DNA of 64,000 nucleotides from Diogma glabrata. Lineage: Eukaryota; Arthropoda; Insecta; Diptera; Cylindrotomidae. The notes under the pieces were generated by a model that saw only the letters and a list, made by a program, of their open reading frames with translations, searched no databases and had not been told where the DNA came from. The stretch lies in assembly GCA_963693315.1 (NCBI GenBank), contig OY856188.1, forward strand, positions 148,489,096 to 148,553,095, written 5' to 3'. The position numbers and the translations under genes are program-made. Positions 36,128 to 48,500 of this stretch are shown here, one piece after another; within the stretch, counting starts at the first letter, position 1; every line of letters starts with the position of its first letter.

Positions 36128-36420
36128 TATATATATATGAAAATCCATTACCGCACGCTTTTTTTACTTACCGCACGCTATTTGAAATAATCAATTTACA
36201 TGTCATGGACAGTGTGATGTAATTTATAATTTACTGTGATAGGAGTAGAAAAAAGTATATAACAAATCTCGAGTTGTAAAGCATTTTCCATGCTCGTGAA
36301 GAGTCTGCACTCGACGCTACGCATCTCGTGCGCAAAATTTTCCCTCGCATGTAAAATGCTATTTACAACTCTAGATATGTAATATACTAATAATATCGAC
36401 AGTGTGAAATGTAATTATTA
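36128..36420. repeat. Second ACCGCACGC repeat block with stem-loops
   Basis: It contains CATTACCGCACGC and ACTTACCGCACGCT, then the sequence whose inverted copy is at 29735-29870. It next has GTATATAACAAATCTCGAG with TTGTAAAGC (36257-36285), which pairs both with 35890-35925 and, more loosely, with 36355-36390. Several alternative hairpins can form. Confidence 0.6.
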
Positions 36421-36577
36421 TTTTATATGTGAAATGTCATTTTATGGAATTTGTAAACATTTTGTTTTCTTGTGATTTTTAGCTTGTAAGATTCATTTCT
36501 GAACTTTAATAAATTAAAGTGTATGTATTTATTAATTGTTGATTAGGATATGGACATGTTTAGTATAGCATTATATT

Positions 36578-37424
36578 AAGGTGACCAATTTTTTTTTCAA
36601 TCAAAAGGAGGACAAAAAAATTTAAGAAATAAGGACAATGTAAACATTAGGTTATATAAAAAGCATCCGCGGTTGTTGTTCAACTTTAAATGTGATGCTG
36701 TGATGCGGACCCGAAAAATTGGGTCCGCATCACAGTATCGAAAAATCAAACCATCAAATCGAGTTATAGAACCGAAAATCAATAGACCGAAAGTTTAAAC
36801 CACCGAATTTAATGTCATCAAATGGTTTTGAAATTGAAAAATCATTAGATCGAAATATCATATCACCGAAAATTCATTTCGCGTCTAAAAGTTATTCCAT
36901 CGAAACATCAGATCACCGAAAATCATATAATCGAAAAATTATTATTAATTATATTACCCCGGATTTCATTTTATTCAAATGAATTTTAATCAACGCCATA
37001 TATGTGCCTAATTATTATATTTACAACCTTTTACCATTTTATAGATAGTTTCCTGATTCCATCGGTGTTGTACTTCTATGAAGCACAAAACTTGGTCAAA
37101 TGACTTTCGGTGGGTCTTCTGTCGACAACTTTTTTCATCATAGGTGTTTTGCAGAGGCCGAAAAAAATGGTAGTCAGATGACAATAGTTCCGAACATCAA
37201 AACTTCCCAACCCTGTTCATTTATTTTTTAAGGATCATCAAAAATGAAGAAAACAGTAAAAATACAATAAATTGAATTCATATCTGCATACTTATAAAAA
37301 CATCTCTGAACAGATTAGATTTAAAATATCGAAAAGGAGGACAAAATGGAGGACGCTTTTCGAGGAAGGACATAACCTACAAAAGGAGGACTGTCCTCCC
37401 TAAAGAAGGACGGTTGGTCACCTT
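36578..37424. mobile_element. Non-autonomous DNA transposon with AAGGTGACCAA ends
   Basis: AAGGTGACCAA at 36578 and TTGGTCACCTT at 37414-37424 are perfect inverted ends; GGAGGAC phrases lie just inside both. The flanks are ATTATATT and AATTATAT, near-identical but not a clean duplication. Inside is a perfect 13-bp stem, GTGATGCGGACCC with GGGTCCGCATCAC (36697-36730). A degenerate run of ATCGAAAA/ATCACCGAAAA phrases follows. No transposase. The end sequence recalls hAT-type elements, but this is inference. Confidence 0.65.
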
Positions 37425-38048
37425 AATTATATAGTAATAAGACAAGAAAAACGTAGTCAGCGTAGACGTTTGGTTCTTGTGAGAGCTTCTTTAAAAAAGA
37501 GATTATAGAATAAAACTTATAAGTATTTTATGTTGTTTAAAAACATTAACAGGACTAGTCTAAACCTAGTTTGAACTTCTATGGGTTGTAATTTTCATTT
37601 TAAAAACTATAAAGCTAATATCAAATATAAAATTGACAGTACGGTATTTTGATATATCACTTTTATTCTAGTGTCAAGTTAGGTTTGTTTTCCCACCGAA
37701 ATATTATCTTAATATAATATGAACGGTGAGAAATCAAACTAATATCAAATTTTTGCTATGCTACATAGTAAATTTCTGCGGTAATAATGAAATAACCTTA
37801 GATTATAAAATACACAGGATAAGCAATATTGTTTTAAGAAGTTTTTTTCTTTAACTTAAAGTAGTGTGTGAATTTAATGTGATAGTATTTGTATTAAAAA
37901 GACACAGTAGCATAGAAATTTAAATATCATTAAGGTTTTCCGTATCTTGACCAAACATGCCTACGAAATAACATACTTATTTTGTATTTGACATATTTAC
38001 CGATCGGAAAATTGTCAAACTTATTTACTTTCATTTTAGTTATAATAT
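37425..38048. other. No gene seen
   Basis: AT-rich intron sequence without recognised repeats. Confidence 0.4.
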
Positions 38049-38285
38049 TAATAATATATTAAAACAATTCGTCTTATACACTTCAAAATTTTTATTTAAA
38101 TATCCTAATATTTTCAAACTCTAAGAGTCCTTCCTCTGGGATAATTGTTTCTAAACGTTTAGAAACAACTTCTACGCGTTTAGAAACAATTATCCCAGAG
38201 GAAGGACTCTTAGAGTTTGAAAATATTAGGATATTTAAATAAAAATTTTGAAGTGTATAAGACGAATTGTTTTAATATATTATTA
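38049..38285. repeat. Long hairpin, 109-bp arms and 19-nt loop
   Basis: 38049-38157 and 38177-38285 are exact inverted copies as far as I can read. Landmarks are AAACTCTAAGAGTCCTTCC and TGGGATAATTGTTTCTAAAC against their complements. Transcribed on either strand it would fold into an almost perfect 109-bp stem. It could be a compact MITE or a source of hairpin RNA. Confidence 0.85.
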
Positions 38286-38657
38286 TTATCACTTCAAGTA
38301 GTTCATTTAACAAGTTTAAAAATTACTTTATAATATTAAAACTGAAAATTTAATCCTAACTAAAATTTTATCATGTACGCTTTGGTTTTGTTTTCATTTA
38401 ATCTTAATTTAGAATGGATATTGTTTGACGGTTTACTGTTTTTGGTTTTGTTTAGAATTTAGAATGAAATTGAAATATAATATATCTTGCTTGACAGTTA
38501 CTTCTTTCTGGCAATAGAAGAAAAATAATATATTTTTTTTTCTATAAATGAAAAGAGATAAAAATTCTGCAGGGGATCCTGTATTTTTGTGTTTATTTTT
38601 ACAGCAGCCTTTTCTTTCGTGAAAATTATTTTCAATATAAAATTTGAATTTAAAAGA

Positions 38658-39984
38658 TAGCTGGCTATTATTTTGAAAATGTACATCGAAAAAAAACGAC
38701 TGTTTTTAAAAAATCTAAAATTTTGATATATTGTTGGTATTGACGAAAGAAAAAAAGTTATTTCTGCTTTTATTATTTGAGTTACCTGAATCGGAGTTAT
38801 GCGCGGTTGAATTTTTTAGGCTTTTTCATGTAGTTTTGGTAATGGTGTCAATGTTTTGTTAAAAGGTGCCACAAATTTCATGCGATTTAGTATATTTTTG
38901 CAAATAAAGAGAAAAATGGTTGAATAATCGAAATTTGTAAGTTGAAAATTAATAATTTTTCTCTTTTCCGATAGGCGGCGCGTTACACCTTGCTTTACTT
39001 CGAAGCTCATATCTCAAAAACCATTCTTTTTTTTTGTTTTTCACAAATTTTAAAGTAAACACATGCAGCTATGAAACTAAAAAATAAAAAGTGAGAGATT
39101 CCATATGGATTTTTTTATACGATTTTTTAAAGTTTAGTAAATGAAAAATTCACATGTGTTTTTACATCAAATTAATTATGCTTTACTAATTGTGAATCTA
39201 ATATATTGAAGATTTTATATTTTAACATTTGTACTAAATATTGAAATATATTCTGTGCATTACTCATTGAAAAACAAGTTTTCATTGAGAATGTCGAAGA
39301 TGTTGAACGTAAATTACAATCTTCGGTCGTTGGAATCTCCAATTCTTATTCTCAATTGAAAACCTGTTTTTCAATGTGTAATGCACCGAATATGTTTCAA
39401 TAGTACAGATGTTAAAATATAAAATTATCAATATATTAGATTCACATTTAGTAAAGCATAATTAATTTGATGTAAAAATACATGTGCATTTTTCATATAC
39501 TAAACTTTAAAAAATCGTAAAAAAAATCTATATGGAATCTCTCACTTTTTATTTTTTAGTTTCATAGCTGCATGTGTTTACTTTAAAATTTCTGAAAAAC
39601 AAAAAAAAAGACGATTTTTGAGATATGAGCTTTGAAGTAAACCAAGGTTTAACGCGCCTAGCGGAAAAGAGAAAAATTATTAATGTTCAACTTACACATT
39701 TCGATTATTCAACCATTTTTCTCTTTATTTGCAAAAATATACGTAAATCGCATGAAATTTGTGGCACCTTTTAACAAAACATTGACACCACTACCAAAAC
39801 TACGTGAAAAAGCCTAAAAAATGCAACCGCGCATAACTCCGATTCAGAGTACTCAAATAATAAAAGCAGAAATAACTTTTTTTCTTTCGTCAATACCAAC
39901 ATATACCAAAATTTCAGATTTTTTAAAAATCAAAATTTTAAAAATCGACAAAAAATGTACGTTTTCAAAATAATAGCCCAGCTT
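38658..39984. mobile_element. Fold-back element with about 635-bp arms
   Basis: 38658-39292 and 39348-39984 are inverted copies with scattered differences around a loop of about 55 bp. Outer landmarks are AGCTGGCTATTATTTTG and AAAATAATAGCCCAGCTT; inner ones are TTGAAAAACAAG and CTGTTTTTCAA. No coding frame. It is comparable in type to the element at 5178-7588 but unrelated in sequence. Confidence 0.8.
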
Positions 39985-40040
39985 CAATTTTTTTTATAGT
40001 TTTATAGTGTACACAAAATAAATAAAATATTGCTTATTCT

Positions 40041-40813
40041 GGAGTGCGTTCGAGAACTTAATGAGATCTCATTTTCATTAAATATTTAATGAACCAATCA
40101 AAAAACGCGATGTTCATTTAGTATTCGAACGAATTTCATTTAATGTATATAATGTCAAATTTGAAAAATTTTGACACTTCTATGAATAAATAAACGAAAT
40201 GTTGGAGTATAAAAGTTATAATCAAATTAAAATCTTACTCCTTGTTAAAGCATTATTTTTCAATTACTTCCGTCGTAATTAAATTTATTTTAAAAATTTT
40301 CAAAAACAAATTCAATTTTAAGATTATAACTAACTCGAAAACTTTAAGGAATCTGCAGTTTGAGACTGGTGATTGAATTGGTTGCAAAAACTTATTAATT
40401 AATTTTATTTTCAATCGTTAAATGTAATTGGTAATAGGAGCTGTTGGTTTTATCTCTCACTATTTTCATCCATTTTGTTTATATTTTTCAATTGAGAATT
40501 AATTATTATATATAAAATTAATTCCTTAATTCATTATAATACAATTAATTCGTAATACTTAATTTGCTAAATTAATTAAAAATTATAAAACAAAATTTTA
40601 CGGTTTTCGATTTGAAATTTTTTTAAATAAAAAACTTCATTAAAACTTAGATATGCTATTTACTGCATTTAAAATTAAATGAAAAGAGGCGTGGTTTCAT
40701 CAAATGAAAATTTAAATGAAATCGGTTTTTCAAGTTCTCGAACGCTGTCATCTGTCATTCATTAAATGATTCATTAAATGGTTAATATCTCATTTAGTAA
40801 TCGAACGCACTCC
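40041..40813. mobile_element. Non-autonomous TIR element with GGAGTGCGTTCGA ends
   Basis: The left end is GGAGTGCGTTCGAGAACTT and the right end, reversed, GGAGTGCGTTCGATTACTA. ATTTAATGA phrases recur near both ends. It is 773 bp with no coding frame. No unambiguous target duplication. A related end seems to start near 63926, at the right window edge. Confidence 0.65.
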
Positions 40814-40879
40814 TGTATATTTTATAATCTAAGGAAATAACAAACAAAATCAATCACAAACCTTAACCAATATATTAAA

Positions 40880-42797
40880 CAGTGGCGAAGCGACGATATA
40901 GACACACTAGACAGTGTCTACCTAAACATAATATAAATATGAAACTTTATTTTCATATTGTTCGCATAATGACTTAATACTATTTTGTCAAACGTTCAAA
41001 GTAAATCATTAAGTTTTAATTCAATAATTAGAACAAAAACAATTCAGCTAATGTTCCTGAAACTTTAATACAAACGTTTCCCAGTTTCATGTACAAACAA
41101 ACAATAGTACATTATGATGCTAGGACGTAAAGCTAAAGATTTTGGACGGATGTGGAGTTTGCAAATCGAGGCGCTAGCCGAGATTTGCACCCACATTAAG
41201 TCCAAAATAGCTTACGTCCGTGCATCATGTACTATTTTTTATTCGCCGCAAGCAAAATATTTTAAGAAAAGTTATTTATTCCAAATTAAAATTATAAATT
41301 TTAAAATAAAAATATGTGGAACAAGTAACCTTTGACATAAATATTTTTCCAAATTATTGTGTAGCTATGACAACAAATGATAACAACTATTTTAATTGGA
41401 TAATGAAATTTTGAAATTGAGGGTTGCTTTGATAAAAATTTTTATTTTTCATAGAATTTAAACAAATACAAATGCTTTTTACTTTTTTGGACGTAGCTAT
41501 GACAACAAAATAAATAGTTGAAAAGTGATACTTTAAAGCCGCAAATCACAGTAATAAAGTAACACTTTAATATGTAGGCGAATAAAAAAATGTTTTTCTC
41601 ACAGTCACCACAGTACACTTTTCTTATTATGACTACCGTAATAAGCAATAGCAACAACAACAAATTTTCAACTTTTGTTCCTTCTTGGATAGACAGTTTT
41701 GTTTATGTGTATTTCTGTTTATATATATATAGTTTGTTTCCAAATTTTTTGAGAAACATATTATGGGAAACATTTTTGACAAAAATTGTAATTCTTAGTT
41801 AAATGTTTCTTGAGCAATTTTTTGTGTGATTCCAGATTCGATTCCACGACTTCTGAATAACAGGAACAATTGGAAAATAAATTTGAATCTTTGATTTTAG
41901 ATTAATTTTTGGAATATTTTTAGAATTTTGAAAAAAGTTTCAATCTTTGATTTTGTTATAATTTTTGCAATATTTTTGGCATTTTGGGAAAAGTTTGAAT
42001 TTTTAATTTTGTTATAACTATTGCAATATTTTAAGAGTTCTAGGAAAAGTTTGAATTTTTGATTTTGTTATATTTCTTGCATTAATTTTGGAATTTTGAA
42101 AATAGTTTCAATTTTTGATTTTTTAATAATTTTTAGAAAATTTTTGGAATGTTGAAAATTTTTGGAATTTTGGATTTTATTATAACTTTTGGAATATTTT
42201 TAGAATTTTGAAAAAGTTTATTTGTAGTTTCACAAAGAATTTTATGTTTAATATTCATCGCTCTCCCCAAAACTTAAAACAATGTTTTTGTTAATCTACA
42301 ATATCCTTTATCTTCTGTAAAAAACACTTTCATTTTTACATTTTAGTTTAAAAGTTCTAAACCGTAACAAGATATTCATATAATAATAAACGCCTTATTC
42401 TTAGTAAATTGAGTTTTATTTCACTAAATACGTATTTCTAAAGCTATGATTGCATCGACAGTAGTATCTAAAAAAACTCAGTTTTTTCTCAGTTCTTTCA
42501 GTTATTTTTATTTCAAAATTTTTAAAATTTTTAATTTTGATTTAGATTGAACAATCTTTTTTAAATATTTTGCTTGAGGCGAATAAAAAATATAGTATAT
42601 GATGCACGGACGTAAGTCATTTTAAACTTAATGTGGGTGCAAATCTCGGTTGGCGCTTCGACTCGCAAACTCCACATACGTCCAAAAACCTTAGCTTTCT
42701 GTCCTTTCATCTTAATGTACTATAATTAGTTTCTACTGGCATATTAATAAAACTTTTGAATATGTCTACCCCAGTTTCAGAAGCACGCTTCGCCACT
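40880..42797. mobile_element. Non-autonomous hAT element with 8-bp target duplication
   Basis: The inverted ends are CAGTGGCGAAGCG and CGCTTCGCCACTG. ATATTAAA is duplicated exactly at 40872-40879 and 42798-42805, as expected for hAT transposition. The length is 1918 bp with no transposase. Subterminal inverted repeats of about 140 bp lie at 41105-41245 and 42578-42723 (landmarks TTTGCACCCACATTA-type and GATGCACGGACGTAAG). Each has its own small hairpin around GCAAATCGAGGCGC. The family was presumably moved by a hAT transposase supplied elsewhere. Confidence 0.9.
41880..42215. repeat. Minisatellite of about 58-bp units inside the hAT element
   Basis: About six diverged units of the form TTTGATTTTGTTATAATTTT, TGCAATATTTTT, GAATTTTGAAAAAG follow each other. 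A single related unit occurs at 3890-3970. Confidence 0.6.
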
Positions 42798-42805
42798 GAT
42801 ATTAA

Positions 42806-43299
42806 ATTGCATCATAGCAGTATAAAAATATGTAACAATTATATTTTGGCTATTTATTGCAAAAAGATTTCGTTTTTCTAAATTTAAATACTAATTTTAA
42901 AATTTAAGGAAATATTTTACTAAAAAGGTGATACGGGAACAATTATGTATTCGAAGCGTGATCCATTCAATTGCATATGAGCACCGTTGATGACAATATA
43001 TATAAAAACAAACGAAATCAGGAAAAGTATTGTAATAAATGTTGATTTGTTTGAAATATTGATTTGAAGTAAAATTTTGACAGCTTGACAACTATACTTT
43101 AATACAGAGACAACAACTATACTCTAATAAGGCTTTATAAATGTGGGATGAACATTTTTACTTCACCACAATTTTAAATTATTTGAAGTAATGCAATCTA
43201 TCGAGAAAAAAAAAATCTTACATACCCCAAATTTTTCTTTTTCTTTTGTTTTGGACCATCCTCTATCTAAATAGCCAATAAAAATTTTGGTGTACGTCT
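42806..43299. other. No gene seen
   Basis: AT-rich intron sequence between the hAT element and the reverse repeat array. GTGTGTGGGTGGGTGG at its right end is the counterpart of the CCACCCACCC end of the forward copy. Confidence 0.4.
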
Positions 43300-43826
43300 G
43301 TGTGTGGGTGGGTGGTTATATGGGTGACCTTTCTGCATAGGATCTTGATGAAACTTTGGCAAATGATACAGGTTCACTTGAAAATGGAAGATTTGGATTC
43401 ATTTCAAATTTAGACAAAATGGCGGGGGGTCTCCCGAACACCTCTAAGTTTAAATGTTGAATAACTTCTAATCCCGGACTACGATCTTATTGAAACTTAG
43501 TATACAAGAATTTAGTACAGTTTCCAATACTTTTGCATACCAACTTCCGGTTTGTCACTTCCGGTTAAACAAATTTTTTTTCCAGGTGTTTATCCCTACT
43601 GTAGCCTATTATTACCGATCGATTTTCATGAAACGTTGGTAAAAGCTTTCAAGTAACATGAGAAAGATTTTATCAGCTTTAGGAGTACAGTGGATAAAAG
43701 GTTTGGGGGTCCACCAGGTGGTTTTTTCCACAATGTTCTTATGTTTGTTGGGAGCATAAAACATTCATTCGTGAATGAATTTTGATGACACTTTGGAAAA
43801 AGATGCAAACATGTATGACAAGAAAC
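43300..43826 (-). repeat. 628-bp-unit repeat element, reverse copy, part 1
   Basis: It matches the reverse complement of about 20650-21185, including GACCCCCCGCCATTTTGTC and CTTCCGGTTTGTCACTTCCGG read on this strand. It stops inside a unit at ACATGTATGACAAG, where a hAT-like element begins. The element resumes at 51633. Confidence 0.8.
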
Positions 43827-44600
43827 CAGGGTTTCGAAAAACAACTGAGCCCGAACCCTGAACCCGCTCCGGAGCAAGATTAATTAAAATTATGTGGTCC
43901 CGAACCCGAACCCGAACCCAAACAAAAACGCGTTTCAGGTTCAATTTTTAATATAGGAAATTTAGGAAGTTTGGTAAGAAATTTCATATTTCGCAGAATT
44001 TTTTTTGTTTCAAGCAAGACTATTTTGTATTTTATTATTTTGTTTTTCCTCAAATTACCCCGTTTTAATTGAATATAATTTTTATTATTAAATCTATATA
44101 TTTCGGGCTAGGCCCATCTTCAGGATTATTAATAAAAATAATAAAAAATTATATCACAATAAGAAAAAAAAAGTTTAAAATATGGCTAAACAAGTTTATA
44201 ATATGAAGACTATTTTGGTTATTATTTGTTTCAATAGAGAATAGTGAATAGTGAGAATTTAATTTTTTTCCAAAATAAAAATGTGTGTAACATAAATACG
44301 GTATGTAATGTAACATAAAAAAATAAAAATAAAAATAATAAAAATAAAATAAAAATAAGAAAATCCCATATAATGTAATAGTTATTTATGTATCGGATGT
44401 TAATTACCGAGGGAAAACGTTTACTAGTAGAGTTTAGGTTAGTAAGTTTCACAAGGTGATTGATATCTAATAATTCACGTGATGCATAAATAATTTCATT
44501 TTTTACTATAAAACATTTATTAAACTAAAACATTTATTTTTATCAAGTCTTTAAAAGCATGATTTTACGTTTTAATTGATCAAGTTAGTTATTTACTAAT

Positions 44601-44645
44601 ACTTCAAATTGTTTTACTTCAAATTGTTTTACTTCAAATTGTTTT
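44601..44645. repeat. ACTTCAAATTGTTTT, three tandem copies
   Basis: Three perfect 15-bp units in a row, just left of the BEL-Pao insertion site. Confidence 0.9.
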
Positions 44646-44689
44646 ATAATTCCCTTGGGAATTAAGAATATCATTATTATTTCGGTAAC

Positions 44690-45100
44690 TGTTTAGTATC
44701 ACACTGTATAAAATTTTAATGTAAAGCATAAATAGAATTCAAATAACAAACTTAAACAATTCACATTTCATGTGAAAAAGAGATGGCCTATTACCAATTA
44801 CAATTTTGAGAAGAACCATGTTTTTTTTGTATAGTCAGTCTATCTAAAAGATTCAATGTGTAAAAACGTATAAAAAACAAAAAAGTGAATTCAAAACATA
44901 ATTGCGTTTTATTTTGAAAATCATTGTGTATTTTGTTGATAAATGCAAATTAATCGATATTTCAGTGTTTAATTTCGTAGTGTAATTGAGATTGTATAGG
45001 TTTAAATTTTGATTCGATATAGCATAGTAGAACCCATTACGATACAGTCCACTAGTGTATTTATGTTCACCATTTTGTTTGGTGAAAATTTATGTGAACA
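44690..45100 (+). repeat. BEL-Pao 5' LTR
   Basis: It is 411 bp, starts TGTTTAGTATCACAC and ends TTTATGTGAACA (TG...CA). Preceded by GTAAC (44685-44689). By eye it is identical to the 3' LTR. Confidence 0.95.
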
Positions 45101-45535
45101 TTTTTGGTCAGCTTCGAGCCATATTGAATTAAAATTTAAATCATTATCGTGAAACTGTGGAAATAATTATCGAAAAACAGTAAAAACAATAACAATAAAA
45201 CAAAAAAAATTAAAAATTAATTAAGCAAAAATATTATTTCGGTGCATCACTGAAAACTAGCATGAAAAAATTATAAAAAAATTGTTGCTTGATGAATTTC
45301 GAGAAATTGAGCAAGTATTGTTTAACATAAAACGTCGGTGTGAGAAAGAAATATTATATTTGAGTAAAAAAGTACAGACAAATAAAAAACAAACGAAATT
45401 AAAGTGTTACGTCATTTTAACCGAAAAAATTATATATACGTGTAGTGTGAACATTTTTGATTAAAAATATTACATTGAAAAACTAAAATTCAGAATTTTT
45501 TTTGTAAAAGTAAAATAAAATATTAAAAAAAAAAA
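45101..45535 (+). other. BEL-Pao leader and presumed primer-binding region
   Basis: It begins TTTTTGGTCAGCTTCGAGCC. A TGG four bases after the LTR could begin a tRNA primer-binding site, but I cannot assign the tRNA. The short ORF at 45282-45464 has no recognisable motif. The Gag-Pol ATG follows an A-run at 45536. Confidence 0.5.
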
Positions 45536-48500
45536 ATGGCTGAATTAAATAATTTAATTCGTCAAAGAGGATTCATCAAAAGTAGAATTACCGGACAAGA
45601 AAAATTTGTGAAATCGTTTGATAAAGAAAAAGATGACATTATGGACTTAAAAGTGAGATTACCAGTGATTCAAGACTGTTTAAAAGATTATTTGAATCTA
45701 CAAATAAAAATTTTGGAGTTGTGTGATGAAAATGAGATAGAGCAACAAGCGCTTAAATTTGAGGAATTTGAAACACAAATGCTAGGAGTTAAATCGTTAA
45801 TGCAACAAATAATTGAGTCATGTGAAAAACAAACTAGTGTAAAAAATGATGAAAATAAAGCAAATGGTGGAAAAAATTATGTTCCAAAAGCGATTAAACT
45901 GCCTGAAATAAAATTACCATTTTTCGATGGAAATGTTAATAATTGGCTACAATTTAAAGATACGTTTGATATTTTGATACATAAACGTGAAAATTTATCA
46001 GAAATCGAAAAGTTTTATCATTTACGTGGTTCATTAAGAGGTACTGCTAGTAGTTTAATCGAACGAATAAGTTTTTCATCAGAAGGTTATACTCAAGCAT
46101 GGGAAATATTATTAGCTCGTTATGATAACAAAAAGGCACTTGTTGAGTCTCATGTAAGTGAATTATTCAAATTAAAAACAGTGTTAAAAGAATCATCATC
46201 AGAATTACGTGCTTTAATTGATGATTGTGGTAGACATCTGCGTGCATTAAAGTCCCTTGATCAACCGGTGGAACATTGGGATACTTTAATTGTCAGCATG
46301 ATAACATTTCGATTAGACAATGAGACAAGACGTTTGTGGGAGTCCGAAATAAAAAGTGAATTACCAACATATAAACAGCTTGAAGACTTTCTTCATAATC
46401 GCTGGCGTGTATTAGAGTCAATTGAGAAGAAAAAAGGTGGCGGCCCAACCAAATTTAAAAATAATTCTACAACTAGTAGTGAAAAATCTAGAAGTTTTGC
46501 TTCTACTGATAAAGTTATAAAGTGTGCTTTATGCAAAAATGAACATTCAATAAGAAAATGTGAAGAGTTCTTAAAACTCTCAATAAATGATAGATGTGAA
46601 AAAGTTAAAGAACTTAAGTTATGCTTCAATTGTCTTAATGCCGGGCATTGGACTGGTGATTGTCGGTTCAATAAATGCTCGTTGTGCAGCAAAAAACATA
46701 ATAGTTTATTGCATTTTAATAATTCTGCAAAAAGTGATACCCAAAATTATAATACGATAAAAAATAATGACAATTCTGAAAGAAGTGAAAATGAAGAAAA
46801 AACAAATGATAGTGTGGATAGTAGTGAAACATCGCAAACATTTAGCGCACAATTTGAAAAATCAACTGCAAGTGAAATAATATTGTCCACAGCAGTTGTT
46901 CAAATAAAAACTGATACTGGAGAATTTGTGTTGTGCAGAGCACTCTTAGATAGTGGCTCACAATCTAATTTTATAAGTGACGAGTTGTGTAAAAGATTAA
47001 AATTTAAACCCATAAAAACATCGATATCTGTTGGCGGAATAAATAAAAATCAAGTTTACATTAAAACAAAAATAGAAACAATAATTAAATCCAGATTATC
47101 TGATTTTAATACCAAATTAGAATTTTTAGTGATAAATAATGTGACAGACTATCTACCAACAGTGAAAATAAATAAACAGTTATTAAATATAAGTGATAAT
47201 ATTCAACTAGCTGATCCAAAGTTTGACGTTCCTAACAAAATTGATATTTTGATGGGAGCTGGCATATTTTTTGATTTACTTAAACCAGAACAAATTAAAT
47301 TCAACAAAAATCTGCCAATATTACAAAATACTACGTTAGGCTGGATTGTATGTGGAAAGTGTATAACTAGTGAGAACATTCAAAAAGTAAGTTGCAATTT
47401 AAATTCAATAAATGATTTAAATAAACAAATCCAACGATTTTGGGAATTGGAAAAATGTGATGATGTTAGAACACTAACGAAAGAAGAAAAGCAGTGTGAA
47501 GATCATTTTGTGAAAAATTATTATCGTCGTGATTCCGGAAAATATGTGGTGAGACTTCCGTTTAAAGAAAATATTTCTGAGTTAGGAAGTTCTAAAATAA
47601 TGGCTATGAGTAGATTTCAATATCTGGAGAATAAATTACAACAAAACCCAGATATGCGCAAAAAATATTTGGAATTTATGGGCGAGTACGAGAATTTAAA
47701 TCATATGGAGCCAGTTTGTGAAAATACAAGTTCGTCCATCAATAATTATTTACCTCACCATTGTGTAGAAAAGCGAGATAGTTCAACAACAAAATTAAGG
47801 GTGGTGTTCGACGCATCCGCGAAAACGTCAAGTGGGATATCGTTGAACGACGCAATGATGATTGGTCCGGTAGTGCAAGATGAGCTGTTTTCAATTATAT
47901 TACGTTTCCGAAAAGTTAAATATGCGTTTTGTGGAGACATTGAGAAAATGTATCGTATGATTGATGTCCATGATGATGATTGTTACCATCAACAGATTAT
48001 ATGGCGAGATGAAAAAGATGAGTGTATTAAAAGTTACAAGCTAAAAACGGTAACTTATGGTACTTCTGCAGCGTCATTCTTGGCTACTAGAGTACTGAGG
48101 CAAATCGCAATTGATGAAGGAGAAAATTTCCCGTTGGCAGCTGAAGCAGTTGATGATTTTTATGTGGACGATATTATGTCGGGTGATAATGATTTGGAGA
48201 AGGCATTAACCAAACGCAAACAATTATCCAAAATGTTAAATCGTGCAACAATGAGAATAAGAAAATGGTCATCAAATACACCGTATTTATTAGCTGATGT
48301 ACCAGAAACTGATTTAGAAAAATCAGACCAAGTGAAAAGATCAATTAAAACTCTAGGTTTGGTATGGATACCTGATCTAGACATATTTAAAATAAACATA
48401 CAAGATAATAAAAGTAGTAAAATAATTACTAAAAGAACAGTGTTATCCCAAATAGCATCCATATTTGATCCATTGGGATTAATTGGTGCAGTAACGATTA

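Noticed and set aside
43865..43920. Telomere-like CCCGAACCCGAACCC repeats as an interstitial telomere
   Set aside because: Few imperfect units, seen near both ends of a transposon-like element, and not the usual insect TTAGG motif.
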